This document shows positions 16,585 through 24,565 of a stretch of DNA of 64,000 bases, in pieces. A model generated the notes under the pieces. That model saw only the letters and a list, made by a program, of their open reading frames with translations. It made no database searches and had not been told where the DNA came from. The position numbers and the translations under genes are program-made. This DNA is from Beijerinckiaceae bacterium (GTDB lineage Bacteria; Pseudomonadota; Alphaproteobacteria; Rhizobiales; Beijerinckiaceae), in NCBI GenBank assembly GCA_019745195.1, contig JAIETL010000023.1:1-64000 (forward strand). The letters are read 5' to 3'. How positions within the stretch are numbered: the first letter of the stretch is position 1; every line of letters begins with the position of its first letter.

Positions 16585-17604
16585 ATGCTGTTCTTCGAGG
16601 ATTTCGTCGTCGGCAGCACGATCAGCGCCGGCCGTTTATCGGTCAGCCAGGACGACATCCTCGCCTATGCGAAGCGCTACGACGCGCAGGATTTCCACAC
16701 CGACCCGGAAGCCGCCAAGGCGAGCTTCGTCGGCGAGCTGATCGCCTCTGGCTGGCATAGCTGCTCGCTGCTGATGCGCCTGATCGCCGAGACATTCATT
16801 CTCGATTCCGCCGGCATGGGAGCGCCAGGCATCGACGAGGTGAAATGGCTGCGTCCGGTCAAGCCCGGCGACACGCTTGCCGCGCGGCGCACCGTGCTGG
16901 AGACCAAGGCCTCGCGCTCGCGGCCCGAAATGGGGCTGGTGCGCTTCCGCTTCGACCTTTTGAACCAGCACGACCAGCCGGTGCTGGAGCAGACAAACTG
17001 GATCATGTTCGCGCTGCGGGGCTCGGAGTTCAGCCGGCCGTCCGGCAAGTGGCTGGCGCATTCGCCCCGCTACGCGCCGCCGGCGACGCGCAGCCCGCTC
17101 GAAGCCCCGGCGGGCCAGGCCGAGCCCGCCCGCTTCTTCGAGGAGATGGAGATCGGCAAGAGCCACGAACTCGGCAGCTTCGTCTTCACGATCGACGAGA
17201 TCGTCGCCTTCGCCCGCTCCTTCGATCCGCAGCCTTTCCACATGGACGAGGCGGCGGCGCGCCAGAGCTCGTTCGGGCGGCTCGCGGCCTCCGGCTGGCA
17301 CACGGCGTCGGTCTGGATGGCCGCCATGGTCGAGCACCGCAAGCGCCAGGTCGCGGCCCGCGCGCCCGACCGTGCCCCGCGGCTGGGCCCCTCGCCGGGC
17401 TACAGGAACCTGCGCTGGAGCAAACCCGTCTTCGCCGGCGACCGCATCACCTACCACTCGACGGTGGCGGACCTGCGCACCAGCGCCTCGCGCCCGCAAT
17501 GGGGCCTGTTCTTCCACCGCAACACCGGCGTGAACCAGCATGGCGAGGAGGTCTTCAGCTTCGACGGCTGCGCCTTCGTGGAGCGGCGGAACGGAGCCGT
17601 TTGA
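16585..17604 (+). CDS. Tandem double-hotdog MaoC-family dehydratase
   Basis: The 339-residue protein is a fusion of two MaoC/R-hydratase domains (about 1-150 and 180-335). The catalytic Asp/His hydratase motif appears twice: YDAQDFHTD (Asp33, His38) and FDPQPFHMD (Asp214, His219), each followed by a matching SGWH segment (56-58 and about 236-239). In many double-hotdog proteins one half is inactive, so both halves keeping the dyad is worth noting. The likely reaction is (R)-specific hydration of enoyl-CoA or a related mesaconyl/methylmalyl-type substrate. The ATG at 16585, 10 bases after ychF, gives a natural MLFFEDF start. Confidence 0.87.
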   Translation: MLFFEDFVVGSTISAGRLSVSQDDILAYAKRYDAQDFHTDPEAAKASFVGELIASGWHSCSLLMRLIAETFILDSAGMGAPGIDEVKWLRPVKPGDTLAARRTVLETKASRSRPEMGLVRFRFDLLNQHDQPVLEQTNWIMFALRGSEFSRPSGKWLAHSPRYAPPATRSPLEAPAGQAEPARFFEEMEIGKSHELGSFVFTIDEIVAFARSFDPQPFHMDEAAARQSSFGRLAASGWHTASVWMAAMVEHRKRQVAARAPDRAPRLGPSPGYRNLRWSKPVFAGDRITYHSTVADLRTSASRPQWGLFFHRNTGVNQHGEEVFSFDGCAFVERRNGAV

Positions 17605-17648
17605 ACGCTTGCGGTGCCATGCTAGTTTGCGATCGGAGGTAAAGAACC

Positions 17649-17873
17649 ATGATCGCTCTACAGTTGCCGCTCGAAGTCGAATCGCGTCTGGAAGCGCTTT
17701 CTCAGAAGACAGGGCGAACGGCCAGCGCACTGGCCGTCGACGCCATCCTCGATTATCTTGATGAACTGGAAGATATCGCCATCGCCGAGGAGCGCCTTGA
17801 CGAGCTTCGGCGCGGAGAGACCAAGACCATCCCCTTGGCCGAGGTGATGGCGCGCTATTGCATGGAGCGTTGA
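17649..17873 (+). CDS. Ribbon-helix-helix antitoxin (RelB/DinJ-like)
   Basis: The 74-residue protein begins with a ribbon-helix-helix domain (MIALQLPLEVESRLEALSQK, then GRTASALAVDAILDYLDELED) followed by an acidic helical tail (AEERLDELRRGETKTI), the usual antitoxin layout. A strong GGAGGT ribosome-binding site is at 17636-17641. Its stop lies inside the start region of the RelE-type toxin gene downstream (17857), giving a 17-base overlap. It should repress the operon and neutralise the toxin. Confidence 0.83.
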   Translation: MIALQLPLEVESRLEALSQKTGRTASALAVDAILDYLDELEDIAIAEERLDELRRGETKTIPLAEVMARYCMER

Positions 17874-18132
17874 GTTTCAACCCAAGGCAGAGCGAGACCT
17901 TCAAAAGCTCGGCTCCGACAACGCGCGCAGGATCATCAGCTTTCTTAATCAACGTCTCGCTCAACTCGACGATCCAAGATCGCTCGGCGAAGCCCTGCAG
18001 GGTTCAAAATATAAGAACCTTTGGAAGTATCGCGTCGGCGACTTCCGTATCCTTGCAGAGATCGAAGATCGGACGATCAAGATCGTAATCGTTCGAATCG
18101 GACATCGCCGCGAAATCTATCGCAGCCGCTGA
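17857..18132 (+). CDS. RelE/ParE-type toxin with apparent ATT start codon
   Basis: Translating from the ATT at 17857 gives 91 residues: (M)AWSVEFQPKAERDLQKLGS, then DNARRIISFL, LQGSKYKNLWKYRVGDFRIL, and a C-terminal IVIVRIGHRREIYRSR. This is a complete RelE-fold mRNA interferase; the normal family start is M-A-W-x-(V/I)-E-F, and here the first codon reads ATT-GCA-TGG. There is no ATG, GTG or TTG in frame between the upstream stop (17845-17847) and the family N-terminus, so gene finders would miss it. ATT is a rare but real initiation codon (infC in E. coli). Either the toxin is translated weakly from ATT, coupled to the antitoxin, or the start was mutated and the toxin silenced. Confidence 0.75.
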   Translation: MAWSVEFQPKAERDLQKLGSDNARRIISFLNQRLAQLDDPRSLGEALQGSKYKNLWKYRVGDFRILAEIEDRTIKIVIVRIGHRREIYRSR

Positions 18133-18157
18133 TCCTAAATTTTTCGCTTGAAACCGG

Positions 18158-18802
18158 CTACCCCACCTTCCCATAACCCGCGAACTTCGCGCTCACCCGC
18201 GCCATCTCCTCCGCGTCGAGGACCACCGGCTCCAGTCCCGCTGCCAGAATGTCGAGATACTGCCCGGCGAGGTTCTCGACCTCGGCTGCGATCTGATGCG
18301 CGCCGGCCAGCGAACCGCCGAGCGCGATGACGCCGTGATTGGCGAGCAGCACCGCCTTCCGGCCTTCCAGCCCCTTGACGGCATTGGCCGCAAGCTCAGG
18401 CGATCCGAACGTCGCATACTCGGCGCAGCGGACATCCGCGCCGCCGCAGAGCGCGATCATGTAATGAAAGGCCGGGATGCCGCGCCGCGTCGAAGCCAGC
18501 GCGGTCGCGCGCGGCGAGTGTGTGTGGACGATCGCCTGCGCGTCCGGCCGGGCCTTGTAGATCTCGGTGTGGAACGGCCATTCCGAAGAGGGCTTGCCCT
18601 TGCCGGACCACACCGCGCCATCGAGAGAGAGATGGATCAGGTCGTCCGGCGTCGTCAGCGCATAGGGCAGGCCCGATGGCGTGATCAGGAGCCGGTCGCC
18701 AAGCCGCGCGGAAACGTTGCCGGATTTTGACGGGCAGAAACCCGCCCGGTCGATCGCCTGTGCGACCGCGACGATCTCGGCGCGAAGCGCAGCCTCGCTC
18801 AT
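18158..18802 (-). CDS. Class II aldolase, probable 5-(methylthio)ribulose-1-phosphate aldolase (Ald2-like)
   Basis: The 214-residue protein is a zinc-dependent class II aldolase/adducin: [10 protein letters not shown] and ITPSGLPY near the N-terminus, Glu in [11 protein letters not shown], the metal-binding [13 protein letters not shown] (about 90-102), and [10 protein letters not shown] with the third His. Its gene overlaps mtnA by 4 bases (ATGA at 18799-18802). In the DHAP shunt such an enzyme splits 5-methylthioribulose-1-phosphate to DHAP and methylthioacetaldehyde. The alternative is MtnB, the dehydratase of the Met salvage pathway, but no mtnC/mtnD-type genes follow. Fuculose/rhamnulose aldolase is a less likely reading given the context. 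Confidence 0.82.
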   Translation of the reverse strand: MSEAALRAEIVAVAQAIDRAGFCPSKSGNVSARLGDRLLITPSGLPYALTTPDDLIHLSLDGAVWSGKGKPSSEWPFHTEIYKARPDAQAIVHTHSPRATALASTRRGIPAFHYMIALCGGADVRCAEYATFGSPELAANAVKGLEGRKAVLLANHGVIALGGSLAGAHQIAAEVENLAGQYLDILAAGLEPVVLDAEEMARVSAKFAGYGKVG

Positions 18803-19908
18803 GCCGCCACCGCGCGCGCCAACTCCGGAAAAAGTCGCGCCAGCCCCTCGCGCGAGGCCGCCGCGACGCCGCGCTCGGTGATCAGCCCCGTGACGAGCCG
18901 CGCCGGCGTCACGTCGAAGGCAGGATTGGCCGCGTCGCTGCCCGGCGCTACGACGCGGATTTGCGCGACTTCGCCATTCTCAGCCAGCCCCGAGAGATGC
19001 GTGACCTCGCGGGCCGAACGCTCCTCGATCGGGATCTCGCGGACGCCGTCGTCCAGGCTCCAGTCGATCGTCGGCGAGGGCAGCGCCACATAGAACGGCA
19101 CGCCGTTATCATGGGCGGCGAGCGCCTTGAGATAGGTGCCGATCTTGTTGGCGACGTCGCCTGTCGCGGTCGTCCGGTCGGTGCCGACGATCACCATGTC
19201 GACCTGCCCGTGCTGCATCAGATGCCCGCCGGCATTGTCGGCGATGACCGTGTGCGGCACGCCATGCCCGCCGAGCTCATAAGCGCTCAGCGCCGCACCC
19301 TGATTGCGCGGCCTCGTCTCGTCGACGAAGACATGGACCGGGATGCCGGCGTCATGAGCGAGGTAGATCGGGGCCAGCGCCGTGCCCCAATCGACGGTGG
19401 CGAGCCAGCCGGCATTGCAATGGGTCAGGATGTTGACGCGCTCGCCCGCAGGCTTGCGCGCTGCGATGGCGGCGATCAGCGTCAGGCCGTGCTCCCCGAT
19501 CGCGCGGCAGAGCGCGACATCCTCGTCGCAGATCGCGGCGGCCTCCGCATAAGCCGCGGCGGCCCGCGCCGGAGACGGCAGAGGCGCGAGCGCGGCGCGC
19601 ATCCGGGCCAGCGCCCAATGGAGGTTCACGGCGGTCGGCCGCGTCGCGCCGAGCAGGGCCAGAGCGGCCTCCAGAGCCGCATTCGAGGCGTCGGCCCGCA
19701 TCGCCAGCGCCACGCCATAGGCAGCGGTGGCGCCGATCAGCGGTGCGCCACGTACGATCATCGTGGTGATCGCGACAGCGGCCTCTTCGGCCGAGCCGAG
19801 CGTCACGGTCTCGAAGCGGAAGGGCAGTCGCGTCTGGTCGATGACGCAGACGCGAAAGCTATCCTGCGCGAGCCAGATCGTGCGATAGGGCTGGCCGTCG
19901 ATCTTCAT
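18799..19908 (-). CDS. mtnA: 5-methylthioribose-1-phosphate isomerase
   Basis: The 369-residue protein belongs to the eIF-2B alpha/MtnA family: [18 protein letters not shown] (about 49-66), the catalytic-Cys region [20 protein letters not shown] (about 159-178), the catalytic-Asp region [20 protein letters not shown], and [12 protein letters not shown]. It isomerises 5-methylthioribose-1-phosphate (the MtnP product) to the ribulose form used by the aldolase gene it overlaps. In this family 5-deoxyribose-1-phosphate is often also accepted. It starts 4 bases after the apt stop, so all four genes are probably one transcript. Confidence 0.96.
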   Translation of the reverse strand: MKIDGQPYRTIWLAQDSFRVCVIDQTRLPFRFETVTLGSAEEAAVAITTMIVRGAPLIGATAAYGVALAMRADASNAALEAALALLGATRPTAVNLHWALARMRAALAPLPSPARAAAAYAEAAAICDEDVALCRAIGEHGLTLIAAIAARKPAGERVNILTHCNAGWLATVDWGTALAPIYLAHDAGIPVHVFVDETRPRNQGAALSAYELGGHGVPHTVIADNAGGHLMQHGQVDMVIVGTDRTTATGDVANKIGTYLKALAAHDNGVPFYVALPSPTIDWSLDDGVREIPIEERSAREVTHLSGLAENGEVAQIRVVAPGSDAANPAFDVTPARLVTGLITERGVAAASREGLARLFPELARAVAA

Positions 19909-19912
19909 GGTC

Positions 19913-20440
19913 TCAATGCCCGCCGAACGAGACCAGCGTGCGCACCGGCACGCCGAGCCGCCTGATCTTGTCGGCCCCGCCGAGATCGGGCAGATCGACG
20001 ATGAAGCATGCGGCGACGACTTCCGCCCCGAGCCCGGTCAGGAGCTTGACCGCGCCTTCAGCCGTGCCGCCGGTCGCGATCAGGTCGTCGACCAGCAGCA
20101 CACGCTCGCCACGGGAGACGGCGTCCGCATGGACCTCGATCTCGTCGGTGCCGTATTCGAGTTCATAGGTCACACTCACCGTCTTGTGCGGCAGCTTGCC
20201 CTTCTTGCGCACGGGTACGAAGCCGGCCGAGAGCTGGTGCGCCACCGCCCCGCCCAGAATGAAGCCGCGCGCCTCGATGCCCGCGATCTTGGCGATCTTC
20301 AGCCCTGCGAAGGGCTGCACCAGTTCGTCCACGGTGCGGCGGAAGGCACGCGCATCGCCGAGCAGCGTGGTGATGTCGCGAAAGACGATGCCGGGCTTGG
20401 GATAATCCGGGATCGCGCGGATGCTGTCGGCGAGGTTCAT
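19913..20440 (-). CDS. apt: Adenine phosphoribosyltransferase
   Basis: The 175-residue enzyme converts adenine plus PRPP to AMP. The PRPP-binding loop is [20 protein letters not shown] (about 117-136), and the N-terminal [18 protein letters not shown] plus [16 protein letters not shown] are diagnostic for Apt. It lies between mtnP and mtnA. The context is biochemically neat: MTA phosphorylase releases free adenine, which Apt would recapture using PRPP made by Prs. Confidence 0.97.
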   Translation of the reverse strand: MNLADSIRAIPDYPKPGIVFRDITTLLGDARAFRRTVDELVQPFAGLKIAKIAGIEARGFILGGAVAHQLSAGFVPVRKKGKLPHKTVSVTYELEYGTDEIEVHADAVSRGERVLLVDDLIATGGTAEGAVKLLTGLGAEVVAACFIVDLPDLGGADKIRRLGVPVRTLVSFGGH

Positions 20441-20513
20441 GGGCGGGCGTCTCGGGCGAAAGGAGTGGCCCTTTGGTCGGGCCTTGGCGCGGCTTCGTCA
20501 AGCGCGACAGGCG

Positions 20514-21392
20514 TCAGCCGACTTCCAGAACGCGCCCCGCCACGGCGTCGAGCTTCGCCAGCAGCGCCTTGTCGCGGAACTCGGGCGCGGTGACGATCGC
20601 CGTGTCGAGCGCGTTGTGCGAGCCGGCGGGACAGGGCTCGCGCTGCGCCGGGAAATCGGCCGCCAGCCGCGCCACCAGCCGGCGCGCCTTCTCGGCGTTG
20701 CCGTGCAGCACCGCGACGACGGCCGCGACATCGACCGCGCCATGGTCCTCGTGCCAGCAGTCGAAATCGGTGACCATGCCGACGGTGGCGTAGGTGATCT
20801 CCGCCTCGCGGGCGAGCTTGGCCTCGGGCATCGCCGTCATCCCGATCAGGTCGTAGCCAAGGCCCTTGTAGGTCAGGGATTCGGCCAGCGTCGAGAATTG
20901 CGGCCCCTCCATCGTGACCAGCGTACCGCCTTTCACATGAGCGAGGTTCTCCGCCTTCGCCGCTTCGACGAGGCGCGCCTGCAGGCCGGGCCCCACCGGA
21001 TGGCCGAACGAGACATGCGCCACGCACCCCTTCCCGAAGAAGGAACTCTCACGGCGAGACGTCCGGTCGACGAACTGATCGACCATGACGAACAGGCCGG
21101 GATAAAGCTCGGCCTTATAGGAACCGCAGGCGGAGAGCGAGACGAGGTCGGTCACGCCGGCGCGCTTCAGCACGTCGATATTGGCGCGGTAGTTGATCTC
21201 CGAGGGCGGGATCGCATGGCCCCGGCCATGGCGCGGCAGGAAGACGATCTCGGTCTGCCCGATGCGTCCGCGCCGCAGCACGTCCGACGGCTCGCCCCAG
21301 GGGCTCGCGATCGCTTCCTCGCGGCGGTCGGTCAGGCCGGGCAGATCATAGATGCCCGACCCGCCGATGATTCCGAGAACGGCTTTGGTCAT
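20514..21392 (-). CDS. mtnP: S-methyl-5'-thioadenosine phosphorylase
   Basis: The 292-residue trimeric nucleoside phosphorylase cleaves MTA, the by-product of polyamine and other SAM-dependent syntheses, to adenine and 5-methylthioribose-1-phosphate. Seen motifs: GIIGGSGIYDLPGL (about 6-19), the phosphate-binding LPRHGRGH, YRANIDVLKRAGV, and the nucleoside site GGTLVTMEGPQFSTLAES with IGMTAMPEAKLAREAE. The ATG at 21392 is chosen over upstream codons that lack homology. First gene of the operon mtnP-apt-mtnA-aldolase. Confidence 0.96.
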   Translation of the reverse strand: MTKAVLGIIGGSGIYDLPGLTDRREEAIASPWGEPSDVLRRGRIGQTEIVFLPRHGRGHAIPPSEINYRANIDVLKRAGVTDLVSLSACGSYKAELYPGLFVMVDQFVDRTSRRESSFFGKGCVAHVSFGHPVGPGLQARLVEAAKAENLAHVKGGTLVTMEGPQFSTLAESLTYKGLGYDLIGMTAMPEAKLAREAEITYATVGMVTDFDCWHEDHGAVDVAAVVAVLHGNAEKARRLVARLAADFPAQREPCPAGSHNALDTAIVTAPEFRDKALLAKLDAVAGRVLEVG

Positions 21393-21489
21393 GACCCGAA
21401 ATCCTCTGTCGAAGCCGGAAAGGATCAGGCTCACATGACGGTTGTGACAAGCCGGCCCGGACGCGGCAAGCAGCGGGTAGCCGGCCAAG

Positions 21490-21512
21490 AAAAAGGCCCC
21501 GTCCCCGGGGCC
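21490..21512 (-). terminator. Intrinsic terminator of the cytochrome bc1 operon
   Basis: On the minus strand GGCCCCG-GGGA-CGGGGCC forms a 7-bp stem with a 4-base loop, followed at once by five T residues (A-run at 21490-21494). It lies 21 bases past the cytochrome c1 stop and separates the bc1 operon from mtnP downstream on the same strand. Confidence 0.85.
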
Positions 21513-21533
21513 ATTTCGCAGCAGTCGGCTGCG

Positions 21534-22418
21534 TCAGTGCGCCGGAGACCCATCTGGCATCCGGGACCAGACCTTCTTCTTGGTGTAGTAGAGCAGCGAG
21601 CCGAATACGAGCAGGAACAGCATCACCTGCAGGCCGGTGCGCTTTCGCGCCTCCAGATGCGGCTCGGCCATCCAGACCATGAAGGCGGCGACGTCCTTGC
21701 CATATTGGTCGATCGTCTCGGGCACCGGCGACTTGCCGTCCGGCCCCTTGGGATACTCGACCTGCCCGTCCTGGATCGGCTGCGGCATCGCGATCAGGTG
21801 GCCGGGCATATAGGTGTTGTAGTACTGGCCCGGCAGCAACTCGGGCGTGCCGGCGGGCGGCGGATCCTTGTAGCCGACCATCAGTGCGTGGATATAGTCC
21901 GGCCCCTGCTCCTGATACTGGGTGAAGATGTCGAACACGAAGCGCGGGAAGCCGCGTTCATAGGTCCGCGCCTTGGCCAGAACCGAAAGATCGGGCGGAT
22001 AGGCGCCGCCATTGGCCGCCCGCGCCGCCTGCTCATTGGCGAAGGGGGCCGGGAAGGCGTCGGCCGGCCGGCCCGGCCGGTCGAACATCTCGCCGGTTTC
22101 GTTGGGGCCGTCCTTGACCGTGTAGGTCGCAGCCAGCGCCGTGACCTGGCCCGGCGTGAACTCCGGCCCGCCGGGCTGCGACAGGTTGCGGATGCGCATC
22201 AGCGACATCGAATGGCAGTTGGCGCAAACCTCTTTGACGACCTTGAAGCCGCGCTGGAGCTGGGCCCGGTCGAACTTGCCGAAGGGGCCGGAGAACGACC
22301 AGCTCTGCGCCGGAGGGATGACGCGCTCACCCGCAGCCTGGACAGGCGCGGCGAGTGCGGCGAATGCGAGGCCGGCTGCAAGGCCGAGGCTGGCCTGACG
22401 AAACGAAGGGAGTGTCAT
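21534..22418 (-). CDS. petC: Cytochrome c1 of the ubiquinol-cytochrome c reductase
   Basis: The 294-residue precursor has an N-terminal signal peptide (cleavage probably after PVQA, about 29), the c-type heme site CANCH (about 65-69), the sixth-ligand region around the Met in YNTYMPGHLIAMPQ, and one C-terminal anchor (VMLFLLVFGSLLYYTKKKVW, about 265-284). It passes electrons from the Rieske centre to cytochrome c in the periplasm. The gene overlaps the 3' end of the cytochrome b frame by a few bases only (22418 past 22426), consistent with one transcript. In this lineage b and c1 are separate genes, unlike the fused fbcH of Bradyrhizobium japonicum. Confidence 0.96.
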   Translation of the reverse strand: MTLPSFRQASLGLAAGLAFAALAAPVQAAGERVIPPAQSWSFSGPFGKFDRAQLQRGFKVVKEVCANCHSMSLMRIRNLSQPGGPEFTPGQVTALAATYTVKDGPNETGEMFDRPGRPADAFPAPFANEQAARAANGGAYPPDLSVLAKARTYERGFPRFVFDIFTQYQEQGPDYIHALMVGYKDPPPAGTPELLPGQYYNTYMPGHLIAMPQPIQDGQVEYPKGPDGKSPVPETIDQYGKDVAAFMVWMAEPHLEARKRTGLQVMLFLLVFGSLLYYTKKKVWSRMPDGSPAH

Positions 22419-22425
22419 GGTTTCG

Positions 22426-23709
22426 TCAGCCCTTGGCATGGGGTTCTGCGGCGGTGGCCGAGGCCATGCGCGAGCCTGAGCCGCCCGGCATGGCGCCCAG
22501 CACGGAATCGGCGATCGATGTCGGCATTGCCAGTGGCTTTTCGAACAGCCCGATCACGAACAACCCGATGAAGTAGCCGAAGTAGAGCGCCGTGAAAATC
22601 TGCGAATAGGTCACGTAGGGCTCTTCGGCCGGCATGGCGCCGAGCCAGCCGAGAATGATGCAGACGAAGACGAACGCCCAGAACATCACCTTGGCGACAG
22701 GGCGGTAGGTCATCGACTTGACCTTGGAGGTGTCGAGCCAGGGCAGGAAGGCCAGCACCGCGATGGCGGCGAACATGGCGATGACGCCGCCGAGCTTGTC
22801 GGGGATGGCGCGCAGGATCGCGTAGAACGGCAGGAAATACCATTCGGGCACGATATGGGCCGGCGTCACGGCCGGATTGGCCGGGATGTAGTTGTCGGCA
22901 TGTCCCATGAAATTGGGCTGGTAGAAGACGAAATAGGAGAACACGAAGATGAAGCACACCATCGCGAACAGATCCTTGATCGTCGCATAGGGCGTGAACG
23001 GCACGGTCTCCTTCTGGACGTTCTTGACCTCGACGCCGGTCGGGTTGTTCTGCCCGACATGGTGTAGCGCCCAGACGTGGAGGATGACCACGCCGAAGAT
23101 CATAAACGGCAGCAGATAGTGCAGCGAGAAGAAGCGGTTCAGCGTCGGATTGTCGACCGAATAGCCGCCCCAGAGGAAGGTCACGATCGTCTCGCCGACC
23201 ACGGGCAGCGCCGAGAACAGGTTGGTGATGACGGTGGCGCCCCAGAAGGACATCTGGCCCCAGGGCAGAACATAGCCCATGAAGGCGGTCGCCATCATCA
23301 GCAGGAAGATCACCACGCCGAGGATCCAGAGCACCTCGCGCGGGGCCTTGTAGGAGCCGTAATACAGCCCGCGGAAGATGTGGATGTAGACCGCGACGAA
23401 GAACATCGAGGCGCCGTTGGAGTGCAGGTAGCGCAGCAGCCAGCCATAGTTCACGTCGCGCATGATGTGCTCGACGGAGTTGAACGCCATCTTCGATTCC
23501 GGCGTGTAATGCATCGCCAGGATGATGCCGGTGACGATCTGCGCCACCAGCATGAACATCAGGATGCCGCCGAAGGTCCAGAAATAATTGAGGTTCCGCG
23601 GGACCGGGTAGGACACGGCCGAATCATGCATCAGCCGCACGATCGGCAGGCGCGCATCGAGCCAGCGCTCGAAACCGGTCTTGGGAGTGTAGGAACTATG
23701 GCCGCTCAT
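22426..23709 (-). CDS. petB: Cytochrome b of the bc1 complex
   Basis: The 427-residue integral membrane protein shows the expected eight-helix pattern, the heme-binding His pairs in helices B and D (for example [20 protein letters not shown] and [20 protein letters not shown]), [14 protein letters not shown] for the Qo site and [13 protein letters not shown] with the PEWY motif essential for quinol oxidation. It follows the Rieske gene with a 56-base gap and precedes cytochrome c1 by 7 bases. Confidence 0.98.
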   Translation of the reverse strand: MSGHSSYTPKTGFERWLDARLPIVRLMHDSAVSYPVPRNLNYFWTFGGILMFMLVAQIVTGIILAMHYTPESKMAFNSVEHIMRDVNYGWLLRYLHSNGASMFFVAVYIHIFRGLYYGSYKAPREVLWILGVVIFLLMMATAFMGYVLPWGQMSFWGATVITNLFSALPVVGETIVTFLWGGYSVDNPTLNRFFSLHYLLPFMIFGVVILHVWALHHVGQNNPTGVEVKNVQKETVPFTPYATIKDLFAMVCFIFVFSYFVFYQPNFMGHADNYIPANPAVTPAHIVPEWYFLPFYAILRAIPDKLGGVIAMFAAIAVLAFLPWLDTSKVKSMTYRPVAKVMFWAFVFVCIILGWLGAMPAEEPYVTYSQIFTALYFGYFIGLFVIGLFEKPLAMPTSIADSVLGAMPGGSGSRMASATAAEPHAKG

Positions 23710-23765
23710 GATGAATGCCTCAGGGCTGTCTCATCGGGATGGAAAAGGGCGAAGCTGGACATGCC

Positions 23766-24332
23766 TCAGCCGATCTTGATCTTCGTGTCGGCGCTGAACG
23801 CGTAGGGCGGGACCGGCAGGTTGGCCGGCGCCGGGCCCTTGCGGATACGGCCCGAGGAATCGTAGTGCGAGCCGTGACAGGGGCAGAACCAGCCGTCGAA
23901 CTCGCCCTTGCTCTCGCCGGGCGCGTTGCCGAGCGGGATGCAGCCGAGATGGGTGCAGTTGCCATAGACCACGAGATACTGCGCCTTGCCCTCCTTGACG
24001 CGGGCCTGGTCGGCCTGCGGATCCTTCAAGCTCGCAACATTGACCGCGCGCGCCTCGTCAATCTCCTTCTGGGTGCGGTGGCGCACGAAGATCAGCTTGC
24101 CGCGCCAGAACAGCTTGATCGCCTGGCCTTCCGCGATCGGGGCGAGATCGACATCGATGGGCGCGCCGGCGGCGACCGTCTGCGCGTCGGGCGCGAGCTG
24201 GCTCACCAGCGGGATCACGACCGCGCCCAAGCCCACGACGCCGGCAGCCCCGGTCGCCAGGACGAGGAAGTCGCGGCGTGTTCCTTCGGTGGGTTTCGCG
24301 CCTGCTGCCGCCATGTTGGTCGATTGGGCCAC
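23766..24332 (-). CDS. petA: Rieske iron-sulfur subunit of the bc1 complex
   Basis: The 188-residue protein has a twin-arginine-type signal anchor (EGTRRDFLVLATGAAGVVGL, about 16-35) and two Rieske cluster motifs, CTHLGCIPLG and CPCHGSHYDSSG, that hold the 2Fe-2S centre. The C-terminal GPAPANLPVPPY is typical. First gene of the petA-petB-petC operon, ended by the terminator at 21490-21512. Confidence 0.97.
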   Translation of the reverse strand: MAQSTNMAAAGAKPTEGTRRDFLVLATGAAGVVGLGAVVIPLVSQLAPDAQTVAAGAPIDVDLAPIAEGQAIKLFWRGKLIFVRHRTQKEIDEARAVNVASLKDPQADQARVKEGKAQYLVVYGNCTHLGCIPLGNAPGESKGEFDGWFCPCHGSHYDSSGRIRKGPAPANLPVPPYAFSADTKIKIG

Positions 24333-24392
24333 GATCCGATCCCCTGCTCTGCGCTCAGCCTTGGAAGGCTTTCAATTCAAGTCCAGAGCTCC

Positions 24393-24421
24393 TGCATAGG
24401 AGCCGGCACCGCACGCTGCAA
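24393..24421 (-). promoter_or_regulatory. Possible sigma-70-like promoter for the bc1 operon
   Basis: Reading the minus strand, TTGCAG (24421-24416) and TATGCA (24398-24393) are separated by 17 bases and lie about 60 bases before the Rieske ATG. Each hexamer matches the consensus only partly, so this is a guess. The rest of the 24333-24565 gap shows no gene or other signal I can name. Confidence 0.25.
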
Positions 24422-24565
24422 TGCGGCGGCGCGTCACTGGCGCGCTCTTTGGCATGCAGTTTGGACGAAGTCTACTATGCCCGCACCGCAGCCGGCATGC
24501 ATGGGAGCTAGGGCGCAAAACGCTGCGGCCAAGAGGTTTTTGCCTCGAGCCGATCGACCTTCGGA

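Noticed and set aside
17858-18088. 76-codon frame starting at TTG 17858 in the RelE region
   Set aside because: It overlaps the RelE frame in another phase and has no family pattern; the ATT frame at 17857 gives a full RelE fold.
20421-22571. A 716-codon plus-strand open frame
   Set aside because: It runs across apt, mtnP and cytochrome c1 in antisense; those genes have strong family motifs, and the plus frame has none.
24333-24565. Possible tRNA or small RNA upstream of the bc1 operon
   Set aside because: I could not fold a tRNA cloverleaf or find a terminator there; only a weak promoter-like pair is seen.
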